DNA of 64,000 bases, taken from NCBI RefSeq assembly GCF_023053635.1, contig NC_086182.1:32845501-32909500 (forward strand), written 5' to 3'. The position numbers and the translations under genes were made by a program. The DNA comes from Elgaria multicarinata webbii (lineage: Eukaryota > Chordata > Lepidosauria > Squamata > Anguidae). Under the pieces are notes generated by a model. It made no database searches and was not told where the DNA came from. It worked only from the letters and a program-made list of their open reading frames with translations. Of the stretch, positions 23,512 through 34,220 are shown piece after piece; position 1 is the stretch's first letter; the number at the start of each line of letters is the position of its first letter.

Positions 23512-23897
23512 TGGAGATTACAGCTTTTGGGATGCCCAGGTTTTTTTGGGGGGGGGGCAGCTGAGAAGGTGGAGATCACAGCTTTTGGGATGCCCAGGTT
23601 TTTTTTGGGGGGCAGCTGAGAAGGTGGAGATCACAGCTTTTGGGATGCCCAGGTTTTTTTTGGGGGGGGGGCAGTTGAGAAGGTGGAGATCACAGCTTTT
23701 GAGATGCCCAGGTTTTTTGGGGGGGGGGCAGCTGAGAAGGTAGAGATCACAGCTTTTGGGATGCCCAGGTTTTTTTGGGGGGGGGCAGCTGAGAAGGTGG
23801 AGATCACAGCTTTTGGGATGCCCAGGTTTTGGGGGGGGGCAGCTGAGAAGGTGGAGATCACAGCTTTTGGGATGCCCAGGTTTGGGGGGCAGCAGGG
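23512..23897 (+). repeat. Minisatellite, seven units of about 57 bp
   Basis: The word gatgcccagg occurs at 23531, 23589, 23644, 23703, 23760, 23817 and 23871, a spacing of 54-59. Units (ggtggagatcacagctttt...) differ mostly in the length of the internal T-run and G-run. Long open frames on both strands here encode repetitive peptides and are products of the array. Confidence 0.95.
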
Positions 23898-25300
23898 GAG
23901 CATCAACAGTGCTGCTGTTGAGAGGGGTTATGGCAAGAGAGAAATTGGGGGGAGGCTCAATTGAAGAAAGCAAAAGGTGGTGTAATGCAGGGTTTTGATG
24001 AACCATTATGGGTGGGAACACTTCTGAGTGCAAAATTTAGCCTATACGTATATTATTAACTAATGCTTAAGTTGATTAAGTAGTATGAGCAATTTTAAAC
24101 AATGGCGAAGGGAGCAGAAGGCGGACTTCAAAAATTTTTTGAGGTTATTTGATGTGTTACTGTAATAGGGAATGAAAGGAAAAATATTATTGAAGGCTTT
24201 TGCTTCTAGGAAGTGCAGCTTTTGGCTGCAAATTCTATGGAAGGCCCAACTACCTTACTTCTGAGTAAACTGCACAGGTTGACATTTCAAATTCCATTAA
24301 ACATCCTTTGACATCCCAAGAAAAGCACTTACGATGAGGTTGTGATTATATGCAAACAGGCTTACATTAATTTGATCCATCAGTGCAGAGGTAAAGAGTT
24401 AATTGACTCAAAAGTTATTTAATTTCTGGAATACCAGAAATTTTACACATGAAAGTTTCTCTTATTTTCCTTTAACTCTACACTCGGGGAAAAAATACCA
24501 CTTGCTTCTTTTCTGCTTATTTGGCTGCTGTTAAAGCTACAGGACCAGGGCTCCCCAAAAAGATGGCAGCCCCCTTGCCTCAAAAGGTATCTACCAGTAA
24601 ATAAAAACTCGAGGCATTCTCCAGATACTGGTGTATTCTTTTTTTCCCCCTATGCGAAAATTTTAAACGAAACAAAAAATCTTTTCATTATATTTAAGAA
24701 ATGTTTAGAAGAGGGGGGAAGAGAGAGAGACACGGAGAGCAAATACATATGTATAAACATTCATTGCACATCTAATAGACTCAAGTCTCTAGGTAGGAAA
24801 TAGTGTCTCGTCCGACAATAGATGGTTAGAAACCAGATCCACTTTAGGGTTAATGTTTTTGACCAGCAAACTTTTAACTCTGGGCTCAGGGAGCCCCCTA
24901 GTGGATAATTCATCGTCTTCTTTTTTACAGCTTGGGGCATGAATGCATATTTGTGGGATATTCTCTGAGATTGAGTTGTGTGATCAGGGTCGGTCCGCTT
25001 GGTATTCCAGCCAAATGGGGCCGGAGAATTTGCTTGCAATCTTCACCTTGCCCCATGCAACCAGTTCGGAGAGAGAGGCTCTGTCACACCAGAGAGAGAG
25101 AGAGGGAGGAAGGAAAGAGTAAAGCAAAAAACATAGTGATTGCCAGTTCTTCTTTGATTAGGAAAAGAAATGATGTTGTAAGACTGAGTGAGCACGGGCG
25201 ACTCTGGCATTATTTGGACAAGTTGAGGGCTGTAGTGGGACTTGCTACCTGTAGTGGCTGTTGGAACTACAGATACTAGGAGGCTTCTGTGCACATTTGT
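23898..25300. other. Unrecognised non-coding sequence
   Basis: AT-rich. 'ttacttctgagtaaactg' near 24256 hints at an old SINE fragment. No gene recognised. Confidence 0.4.
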
Positions 25301-25304
25301 ACAT

Positions 25305-25532
25305 TTGTACATCAGGAAAAACTTCCTGACTGTTAGAGCAGTGCGACAATGGAATCAGTTACCTAGGAAGGTTGTGGGCTCTCCCACACTAGAGGCCTTC
25401 AAGAGGCAGCTGGACAAGCATCTGTCGGGGATGCTTTAGGGTGGATTCCTGCATTGAGCAGGGGGTTGGACTCGATGGCCTTGTAGGCCCCTTCCAACTC
25501 TGCTATTCTATGATTCTATGATTCTATAAGAA
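25305..25532 (+). mobile_element. CR1 LINE, 3' end
   Basis: From 'acatcaggaaaaacttcctg' to the terminal 'tctatgattctatgattct'. The frame keeps the C-terminal [12 protein letters not shown] block of the CR1 reverse transcriptase region. Confidence 0.9.
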
Positions 25533-25599
25533 GATAATGTACAAATAGATCTAGCCATACTGCTACAATTACGATGACTGAAAACAATTTTGTGGCATC

Positions 25600-25800
25600 T
25601 TTGGTGTGCAAAACGTTGCTCAGTTCCTTTCATTTCACCTGGCAACAACCCCGTGAGGCAAATGAGACTGATTTCATGGCTGAACAGGGATTTGAACTCG
25701 GCACTTTATCCTCTGCCCCATTCTGGCCTTCCCTAGCCTTCAGTTGGGAGTGGAGCAGCCAGAGAACATGCCCAGCTGTTTCCATGTTGGCTGCTTCTGA
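25600..25800 (-). repeat. Possible MIR-like SINE fragment
   Basis: 'cctggcaacaaccccgtgag' and 'gaacagggatttgaactcgg' match the general MIR/CORE SINE pattern. Old and uncertain. Confidence 0.35.
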
Positions 25801-25830
25801 GGTCAATTAAGTACAGGGGGGCGTTCTCTG

Positions 25831-25836
25831 TTTATT
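25831..25836 (-). terminator. Candidate poly(A) signal of C1QTNF5
   Basis: AATAAA on the minus strand, about 260 bases after the C1QTNF5 stop codon. No strong GT-rich downstream element is obvious, so usage is not certain. Confidence 0.45.
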
Positions 25837-26095
25837 AGGGCGAGACAGCAAGTAACACGCAAATGTGACTTCGCTTCTCCGTCACACGGTTGACCCCATC
25901 TTCGTTTGGGGCTGGCCAGAAGTTTCTTGGACTGGTGATAATGGAAGTGACCTAGGACCCTTATATGGGCATTAGCTAAAGGAGCATCATGCCCCTTGGG
26001 TTAAGGAAGCAAGTTCTCCCCACTGATGATGGAGTAAGAACCGGGGAGTTCTCGCTAACGGCGTGGGGCCGGGAAGCCAGGGGATTCATCACTGC

Positions 26096-26613
26096 TCAAG
26101 CAAAGACAGGAGAGTTTTGCCAGTAGGAATACACCAGGAATCCAGTGAAGGTGCTGTCCGTCTTCACACTGGAGTAGAAGCCGGTGTAGTCTCCCACGCC
26201 GACTTGCACCCAGACTTCGTCCTCCGGCTCTAGCCGCACCAGGCTGCCGCCGGACAGCGAGGTAGGTTTGGGCCAGTTGCCGTAGAACTGGAAGAAGGAG
26301 GCCACTGACTTGCCGTTCTTCATGATGTCAAACTGGAGGCTCATGCGGTACACGGTGGCGTGGACGGCAAAGTAGTACAGCCCTGGGATCTCGCAAAGGA
26401 ACTTCCCCGTGTTCTCGTCGTAGTGGCCTTGTTCGTTGATCAACACGATGTCGAAGACGATGGGCTGGTCGGCCAGGGGTGGGCTGCGGGATTCGGAGCG
26501 CTTGGCACTGAAGGCTGAGCGGGGGGCCACGGCGCACTCCCCCTGCGCCCCCTTCTCGCCTGGAAACCCGCTGGTGCCAGGGCTGCCTCTTTCCCCTCTT
26601 AGCCCCACTGGTC
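26096..26613 (-). CDS. C1QTNF5: C1QTNF5 coding exon 2
   Basis: Acceptor ...catctcctgaag before GACCAGTGGG; phase 1 entry completes a collagen glycine. It holds the last 9 collagen triplets and the whole C1q domain, ending in TGA at 26098-26096. Confidence 0.95.
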
Positions 26614-27576
26614 CTTCAGGAGATGAAAAAGGAAAACAGGAGCATAAGGATGTGGCTGGGACGCAACAAGACAACCACCGAATGCATCACACCACGTCAC
26701 GGGTCCTGCTGAAGTGATCTAGCCAGCTGGCTCCTTTAGGGTTATAGAAAAGGTTCTGGACAAGGCCAGCATTGAAGGTGGGCATGATCGAGCGTCTGCC
26801 AAGGGCCCACAGCCCAGCAGGGGCCCACTGACAAAAGTGCCCTGGAGTTGCTCCTCTTCTTCACCATGGCAACCTTCTTGTCCCCCTGCCTCTCACTCTG
26901 GCCCAGATAATGATGGTGGTGGTAAGGAGAAGCAGGAGATGCCAGGGCCGGCGTGCTCCATGGCTCTCTCTGCTTGCCAAGCGAGCAAGTGGGAGCCATG
27001 ATGAGGAAGAGGAAGAGGAAGAGGAGCAGGAGCAGCAGGTGAGAATAGTGGTGCAAAAGGAGACCCATTGAGGGAGGAGGCCCATGGAGGGTGTCTTGCC
27101 CAAAGCCCTCTAAACCCTGGAGCTACCACTGGTTCTGGAAATATAATTCTTTGGGTCTCCACGCTGCATTTATGGGCCAAAAGCTCTCTATCAGACACCC
27201 GTTCAGGCATAGCCCTCCCTGCAAAATAGACCAACTCCACCCTTTTCTTCTTACCTGGTTGACCAACTCCACCCTTTTCTTCTTACCTGCTTGACCAACT
27301 CCACCCTTTTCTTCTTACCTGCTTGACCAACTCCACCCTTTTCTTCTTACCTGCTTGACCAGCTTCACCCTTTTCTCCTGGGGTCCCTGCAGCTCCATCC
27401 CGTCCGTCCCGTCCGTCTCTGCCTGGCAGGCCTTGGTTTCCATGGATACCGGGGGTCCCTGGGATTCCAGGCTGCCCAGCGCACAGGCTGGGGATCTTGT
27501 TGCCTTCAATTTGAGCTGAGTCCTCGGTCAGTGTCAGGAGGAAAAGGATCAGGTGAAGGGCGTGCTCCATTTCCAT
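26096..27576 (-). CDS. C1QTNF5: C1QTNF5 (C1q/TNF-related protein 5), two coding exons
   Basis: Join 27576-27351 with 26613-26096; 744 bases, 247 residues plus stop (the human protein has 243). It is a secreted, trimerising collagen/C1q protein of retinal pigment epithelium, ciliary body and other tissues that binds MFRP. Visible parts: hydrophobic signal peptide (residues 1-20), NKIPSLC, 23 uninterrupted Gly-X-Y triplets (34-102) including [10 protein letters not shown], then a C1q head domain from about 107 with [25 protein letters not shown] and a C-terminal SPVFA. The triplet count after GEKGE equals the human one, so the splice chosen here is right. Serine 167 corresponds to human Ser163, the residue changed in late-onset retinal degeneration, and is conserved. 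The reading frame is intact. A second ATG two codons downstream (27570) has a better context (G at -3) and may be the true start. Confidence 0.95.
27229..27356 (-). repeat. 32-bp tandem repeat copying the C1QTNF5 exon 1 splice donor
   Basis: Four consecutive 32-bp units, each containing cag/gtaaga on the minus strand, with donor GT hexamers at 27345-27350, 27313-27318, 27281-27286 and 27249-27254. A related but not identical unit (27357 onward) is the coding end of exon 1 itself, so the array grew from the exon-intron junction. Only the first donor gives the normal protein. Confidence 0.95.
27351..27576 (-). CDS. C1QTNF5: C1QTNF5 coding exon 1
   Basis: It codes for the signal peptide, the NKIPSLC segment and the first 14 collagen triplets except the final split glycine. 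It ends ...GEAGQA plus one base at the first of four identical donor sites. Confidence 0.92.
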
Positions 27577-27582
27577 GGGGCC

Positions 27583-27880
27583 TGAGGAATCATAGAATTG
27601 GAAGGCACCTCAAAAGATCATCTTAGTCTACCCCCTGCCAATGTAGGAAATCCGCCACTACATCCCTGAAAGGTGGCCTCCAGCCTGTTTAAAGTCCTCT
27701 AGTGATGGAGAGTCCACCCACTCCCATGGTACTCTGTTCCCCTGTCAAAACATTTGTACCACTGGGATGTTCCTCCTAATATTTCATCTAAAACCTGTCT
27801 TCCTTGTCATTTGAACCCATTGGTTTGGCTCCTACCTTCTGGAGCAGCAGTTGTTGGTGGACTTGAAGTACCACTTTTAG
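27583..27880 (-). mobile_element. CR1 LINE, older subfamily
   Basis: Starts 'gaatcatagaattggaaggc' followed by 'atccctgaaaggtggcctcc' and 'cttgtcatttgaacccattg', a more diverged CR1 3' end. It begins only a few bases upstream of the C1QTNF5 start codon, so it probably forms part of the 5' UTR or promoter-proximal DNA. Confidence 0.75.
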
Positions 27881-28069
27881 TAAAGTTTCTTTCTATGGAC
27901 ACAGGCAACCAGGAGAGTGGCTATTTATAAATCTGGGACTGGGATGCCTCCCAGACTGCCATCTTCCATAACCCTCTCTATTTTAATTTTATTTCTTAAG
28001 ATATACTTAAATTAACTGAAATAGCTGCCTCCCAGCACCATTTTAGTGGGGTACAAAAGAGTGGCTTTG

Positions 28070-28280
28070 TGTTTTGGAGCTCATAACCCACTTCTAACTT
28101 GAACTTAGGTTCTTGGACAGGTTACTTTTCTTTTAGTCTCACCAATTGCCTTCTGGGAAATGAGTGTTTTGTGACCAGCTATGCCCACCATGGCAGCCAT
28201 TTTGTGAGAGCACCCACAACATCCTCTCAACATTCCAAATGTGCCCACTGAATCCAAAACTTGGGGACTGCTAGCTAGAT
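28070..28280 (-). repeat. Interspersed repeat, inverted partner of 22505-22800
   Basis: Reverse complement of the 22505 segment over most of its length ('agccattttgtgagagcacc', 'ccaaatgtgcccac'). Confidence 0.6.
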
Positions 28281-28843
28281 AAATGACTCCCTAGAAATAG
28301 TGCCCTGAGCGTGGAACTCCCTCTGAAGGGAATGTCCTTCTAGCAAAGCCCTCCAGATGTATCGGAACACAACTTCCAGCATCCCCAGCTCTAAATCTCC
28401 AACTCACGCTTTCTTGTTCACGTCCCCTGAGCTGCTTTTCTTTTCGTTTCTGGCTGATAAAATTAAAATGCACTACCTGGGATGGGATAATATTTGGTAT
28501 GTAGGAATTTAGGATGAACTAATCAGAAAGGAGAGGTTACTGCTGAGCATGTGCAGAGTGACTCTCCTGCTTGACAGGTGAGGGAACCATCACTCTCTTG
28601 ATCTGAGTTAAAGGGGAGAGCTTCCAGGCCCGATCAGGTTCAACCAGGGAGGCCTTCCAGCGCCTCTTGTTGCAGAGACAAATCAAAGCACTCCCCCCCC
28701 CCCCAAGAAGTCACAGGACCTCCCTGTCATCATAGACGGCAGGCAGCCCCACGCGGTTCCTCTCCCAGGGACTTGCACCAGTCCTAATCCAGGTGTTATA
28801 AACTGTGCCTAAGAAGCCCATTAATGTATTTGAGTCCTTATAG

Positions 28844-28972
28844 CAGCCTTCCTCAACCTGGGGCGCTCCAGATGTGTTGGACTACAACTCCCAGAATGCC
28901 CCAGCCAGCTGCTGGGGCATTCTGGGAGATGCAGTCCAACACATCTGGAGGACCCCAGGTTGAGGAAGGCTG
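28844..28972. mobile_element. Palindromic hAT-type MITE (129 bp), best-preserved copy
   Basis: Starts cagccttcctcaacctgg and ends with the exact complement ccaggttgaggaaggctg. The arms pair through 'ccagatgtgttggactac'. Flanks are ccttatag at 28836-28843 and 28973-28980, a perfect 8-bp duplication. This copy defines the family. Confidence 0.9.
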
Positions 28973-28980
28973 CCTTATAG

Positions 28981-29932
28981 CATCTTCTCCTTGCAATGTT
29001 TGGTGCTTCTGTTGGCTTAGAATCCTTTGAGTGTCCTGTGCTGTGTTTGACAAGGAACTAAAAGTGGTGAGGGGCAGGGTGTCTCTGTGTGTGTGTGTGG
29101 GGGGGGGGGAGGCGGGCAGGAAAGACCAAAGAAGCTGATAGCTCAGCAAGAGCTTGGCACGTCAGGCTCCCTTTTCCAGACTCTCCCTGCGGAATCAGAG
29201 GAAGGAAAGGAGGAAGCCTCGCAAGTGACTAGTCCACTATACTGCTGCCAGGAGCCAGCCGGACACGCAAGAAGACTCAGCGGAGTCTGGGAACTTTTGC
29301 TCAGTTCTCACCCTCTTTCTGCCAGAGGGCCTGTCCTTCTCCGAAGGATCTGCTTGCCTAATTCACTCCTCCTCCTGCCCACCACGGACTCTTCTCTTAC
29401 ACACACAGACACCCCAGATCTCTTGCCATTTTTTGCAAGTTCCTAGGTTGTCATCGGAGACCTAAACATGTCGGTTTCTGGGTTTAGCTGTAGCTAATGG
29501 CTCTGGAATGTAGCGATCCTGCCCAGAAGCTCTGCGTTACATTCCTTGCCTGCGTCTGCTGCCCCTGACTGGGACTGGGGACATGGGGAGCTGGCAAAAG
29601 CTTCCTAGCTCCTGTATTGCCTTCACGAGCAGCCTGGATAAGGAACTGAAGCTTATGTGGTCTGGCTGCACCCCAAATTAAGCATTGGGTTACCCCATAT
29701 CATTCTGCTGCATGACTGGGAGAGGATCCCCTTCAAGACGAACCGGGAATTTCTCCAGCCCAAAATGTTGGTTTTGCACAATGCAGCTTAATATGTCATT
29801 CGAGGCCATACTTGGGAATAAGGAACCCGGGAAATAAATCTGGGAATGGCAAAACTGGGAGTTAGAAGCTACCTTCAGTCCCGTGGAAAGGCAGTGGTGG
29901 GAGCAGAGAGCAAGCTGCAAAGGTGTCTGCTG
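28981..29932. other. Intergenic sequence, unrecognised
   Basis: Between MFRP and C1QTNF5. A (GT)n/G-run lies at 29083-29110. No exon-like segment recognised. Confidence 0.4.
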
Positions 29933-30044
29933 CAGCCTTCCCGGCCTGGAGCCTTCCAGATGTGTTGGACTACAACACCCTGGTTGGGGGATGCTGGGTG
30001 TTGTAGTCTAGCCCACCTGAAGAGCACCAGGCTGGGGAAGGCTA
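29933..30044. mobile_element. Palindromic hAT-type MITE (112 bp)
   Basis: Starts cagccttcccggcctgg and ends ccaggctggggaaggcta. Flanking 8-mers gtctgctg and gtgtggtg agree at 6 of 8. Confidence 0.7.
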
Positions 30045-30276
30045 GTGTGGTGGCCATACGTGAGCCTAATGGGTATGTGAGGGTGGTGGGTTCAAGTCCA
30101 GTTTTTGCCACCAATTGGCTTTGAGCAGGTCTGTGCCTTTGAAGCAGCCCACATCCTGGCCATTCTGACTGAAGGGAGCATGAAGCACTGGGATCTCCCT
30201 CCCCTCCACCCATTCAACCCTTTCTCATAGAAGCGCCTGCTTTCTCCCAACACCCCACCTCCCCACCCCCCGCTGC

Positions 30277-31125
30277 TTGCTGATGCCTTTTTGGCCAGGC
30301 TTTTTGCAGAGTTGTTTGTCAACGACACCTTCCCACAAACATCCCTTCATCACCAAGAAGCAAAGTGCCTCCTCCATGGGGCAGGACAGGAGGAGGCTGA
30401 AACGTGTCTCAGTCCCCATCTCTTCTTCTATGGGCCCGTGTTCATTTAACAACAAAAGCAGTGTGGTGTCAGCAGAGCCTGAATCCAGAGAGAAACTGCA
30501 GCCCCAAGTTGTGGCGGGGAGGAGAGGGGAAAAACCAGAGCCTAGCCACATACCCACAGCCTCCCTCCCTGGCACAGCTGCACATCAGCCAGCGGCTGGC
30601 CCTGTTCACGGCGCACGGCGTTCACCCTACCTGTGGCTTGGCCCTGTGCTGCGTCTTCGCTCGCCCTGCGTCTTCGGAAAGGGCTGGGAAATGCACTTCT
30701 TAAAGCGCACCAGTCTTGCTCTTGCAAAGGCCTCGCAGCAGTGCAGCCAGCCAGCCGGCCGGCCTTCCTCTCCCGCCTCCCCCCCCACACCACCCCTCTT
30801 CCCTCCTCTTTCTCCTCCCAAACTCCAAAGGAAATCGGAGAGTTACAGGCTGGAGCCAAAAGCTACATTGCAAAGGGGAACAGCTTGCTCGGTGTCTCTG
30901 AGCCGCCCAGAAGGGAAGCCGGGACGAGAGGATGGAGGCCCTGGGAAGTGGGGAGAGAGCAGGGAGAGGGAGGGAGATCAAGGGGGCAGAAGAAGGCCAG
31001 AGAGTCCTCTTCCAAAAGTGACCCCCCCCCCCACACACAAAGAGGAATGGAAAATCAGAGAGGAGATAAAGGGTCTGGGACCCAGAGGTCCTAGCTTCGA
31101 ATCTGCCTACCACGCCATCTCCTGA
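30277..31125 (+). other. Longest open frame of the window (282 codons), probably not coding
   Basis: An uninterrupted plus-strand frame in GC-rich, pyrimidine/purine-skewed DNA. The product is Pro/Ser/Arg-rich with no recognisable domain, signal or conserved motif. Other frames over the same bases, on both strands, are also open (30633-31094 plus, 30700-31197 minus), which suggests the lack of stops comes from base composition. It lies opposite in strand to the neighbouring genes. I infer a GC-rich intergenic block, possibly a promoter-type region for C1QTNF5. Confidence 0.3.
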
Positions 31126-31294
31126 GACCATTTTCACAATGCAGCTAAAGCGGAGCAAGAAAGCCTCGTCGTCGAGGAGTGGAGAAAGTGGCTCCATTGG
31201 TTCTCTTGTCTGTTTGTTTGTGGGACAAACAAAATGGTGGGGGTTTTGGTTGGTTTGATGTTTTTTGTTGGTTTGATGTGTCTACCTCTGATTA

Positions 31295-31345
31295 TTTTAT
31301 TTATTTATTTATCTATCGCATTTTTATACCGCCCAATAGCCACAC
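31295..31345 (-). mobile_element. LINE 3' tail fragment
   Basis: (TTTA)n followed by 'tttttataccgcccaatagcc', the inverted L2-type tail. Confidence 0.6.
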
Positions 31346-33660
31346 ATCAGATCTTCTTAGTTTGTGCCAACGCTCATCAGGGTTTAGTTCCAGAGTTCAT
31401 TCCAACGTCAAGGTTGAGCCCCGGAACAAGTAAAATAATGAGAAGTGCCCCATTGAGCATGAATAGAGCGCCATTTGTTAGCTGTTGAGCAAATGTAATT
31501 TGCTCTTCCATACGCATATGATTTGTTTGCGTCAGCTCCCTTTGTATCAGGAAGTAGTTCTCCAGGTTTCCGGAAGGAATTTTTGCCCGCTCTACCTGGA
31601 AATGCCGGTGTATGGTAACCCTAACTGATAAAACATCCCCCAACCGCTTACAAGCAGTCTGATAAAGGAGCCTTTGCATGGAGGGGGAGGTTTTGAGTGG
31701 TGATAACAGGAGAAGAGAAAAAAGGACACATTTTTCCTTTCGTGCTTTCCCGACGAACGGTGGTGCATGCCACTGGAACCACGTGTATCTTATACCACCA
31801 TCTGGGCAAACTGCACCCCATGGCTAATGCTTACAGCAATTACATCTTCATATAGTGAATAAAAATCTATGTCATGCACTCACTGATCTATCCACCATAG
31901 GAAGGATACTGCGTGTACACCATGCAAACACTCAAGCCTCACGCATACCCAGCAAACACAGACACACATACCATCCATGACCTGTTCGATAGACCGAACT
32001 TGGCACCCAATTCCTCTACAAAACTCACTGGGTGTTTTTCTGCTTTGACAGCAGCAGCAGCAGCTGGCCGGGCGTGCCGCTCTGTGATCCCTTTCGCAGA
32101 CTCTGCTTTCGCCAGCTCTCTGCTGCAGAAACTCCACCCATTGTCTTGGGGTGATGCTTCCCAGATTTAAGAGCGCAAGAACCCATCTGCAGCCACAGAG
32201 AACAATTCGCAGCAGCATCTGCGAGGCAGCTCTGCAAATATTTGAAAATGGCTATTGTATTGTCTTTTCTAAACAGGCTAAACATACTCTATCCTTCCCA
32301 ACTTTTTTTCACAGGACCCACTCTTCAGGCCTCTACTGTCTTGGCTGCTTTGTCCTGGACCGATCCAGTTCATCCTTCTTAAACTTCAGTGCCCAGAACG
32401 GCGGACAGCTTTTGGTTTTGCTTGCGGGAGTATTAAAAAGACAACTCACCCCCTGCATGCAATCTAAAGTGGTACAAGCCCCTTCGGGACTCTACCACCT
32501 CATTCTGTGGTACGTGTAGATAAAGTCCTAAAGAAGGAAATTCTGCAGCAGTGCAAATTATCAGGGGCGATGGAGGTACAGCATTTGCATATCACCACTG
32601 GTTCAGAAAAATCTGCTTTGGGGTATATAAGAAACAGTAGAAACCCATGAAGCATTCATCTGCTCTGTTTCTTTTGCTTTGGAGGACTCCGCTGTAATAG
32701 TTCCATCTCCAAAGGAGAAACTCTTGGCTCTTCACCATCCCAGCACAATCGTGATTAAACCAGACATATTCTGGTTTGAAATACTTTCAGCAGGGATTTG
32801 CAGTGAGGGCATTTCGTGCTACATGTGAGAACAGAAAACTCACAAAATGTGGTTTTGGGTGGATGATTAAGCTTCCTTTGAATCACAGCTTTCATTTAAC
32901 CCCCCCCCCCCCGCCCCCAGTAATAATCAAGCATCTAGTCCTTAAGATAGGCTTGAAAGTATGCAGACTGAACTTATTGAAGTCAAAGTAACAGCTGAAT
33001 AAGAGTTCCAATGTTCATGAAGCAGGACTTTGGGCCCTGCATATCTCTGGCTTACATTTCAGAAGTGGAATACATTTTGCAAAATTCAGCAAATTGTGCT
33101 ATGTTTACATAATTTATAGAAGATGCAAAAATTAGCTTTCTTTGACAATTAATTTTGAAGTTTTTGTTGTTGTTGGGGGGAGCTGTTTTAAAGACACATT
33201 GTCACAAGTAAAGGGCAGACCGGAACAGAGATTTGTGTAAATTCATAATCCAATAAATTGGTATAGTGCAACGTTGTGTTGCTTTGAAAGATTCCACAGG
33301 AGATTCTTGTTTGCTGATAAATAGTCAAGAATTATTATCAGGGCTGTCACTCAATTAATAGAATCTTAATGGGTTAATTCCATACTTTTAATCTGTTAAT
33401 CAATCAAATCTGAATGGATTTGCATATAAACAACATAATCTTTATGGAGAAATTAGTCATCCTTTGTTTTCAAATGATGCCTGCAGGTGGCATTTCCCCT
33501 GTGTGAGAGAAGGAGAAATTCCTTCTTTATGAAGGGGCTTGCAAAACTTGCATTTGTAAGTATTTACATTGAAACCATCAACAGTGTTTTGAAAATGTAC
33601 CCAATTAATGTGGAGGGGAGGATCCTTTTAAAATCAAAGAGGCTTTTAAATCGCTGGGTA
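31346..33660. other. Intergenic sequence, unrecognised
   Basis: No exon recognised. A C-run lies at 32880-32893. 33338-33420 ('ctgtcactcaattaatagaa') resembles an AT-rich MITE also hinted at near 57980. Confidence 0.4.
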
Positions 33661-33669
33661 GCTTTACCT

Positions 33670-33765
33670 TGCGGCTTTAATTATGGTATTATTATTATTT
33701 TTATTGTTATTATTGTTATTATTATCATATTTATTTAGATAGCGCCATCAAAGTGCATAGAGATA
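33670..33765 (-). mobile_element. L2-type tail with (ATT)n
   Basis: (ATT)n then 'atttatttagatagcgccat', the inverted tail seen at 5456. Confidence 0.55.
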
Positions 33766-33879
33766 GAGGCAGAGGCAAAATGAAGAGGGGCCGTGTTGGT
33801 GGTGGGGAGAATGGATCTTCAGCATTGCCATTGGACCTCCTGTTGCTGGAACTCCATTCCACTGATTCCCTAGAGCAAG

Positions 33880-34220
33880 GGTGGGCAACCTCAGGCCCAT
33901 GGGCTGAATCCGGCCTCTCTATGGGCCAAATCTGCGCCCCCGTGGGCCATATCTGACCCCTGATAGCCACACCCCTTTTCCCTGGCTACACCCCTTTTGG
34001 TGGTTTTCCAGCTTCTGCACATTCTCTCACCCCCACCCCTCCACTTGACTCTAAAAGCTTGAAACGCTTCTCCTGGGACTTAGCTGTTCGCAGTAAAGCC
34101 CTTTAAGCTAAATATGCTGGCATTTGAGGGGTATTTTGCCTTGATTCCCCTCCCCACAACTGGAATGTAGCTCCAAGTCCTTTTCCAGAATGGAATTCAC
34201 CCCTCGGACTGAAAGAAAGC
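33880..34220. repeat. Interspersed repeat, also at 46085-46255
   Basis: 'gggtgggcaacctcaggccc' start. The later part ('ttccagcttctgcac', 'ctttaagctaaatatgctgg') matches 46120-46255. It is probably a non-autonomous DNA transposon; unnamed. Confidence 0.45.

Noticed and set aside
23512-23897. Regularly spaced repeats suggesting a CRISPR array
   Set aside because: Units are contiguous with no unique spacers, and the sequence is vertebrate. It is a minisatellite.
23518-24033. 171-codon minus-strand open frame with repeated GHPKSCDLHLL units
   Set aside because: It is the translation of the 57-bp minisatellite. The repeats and lack of flanking exon signals show it is not a gene.
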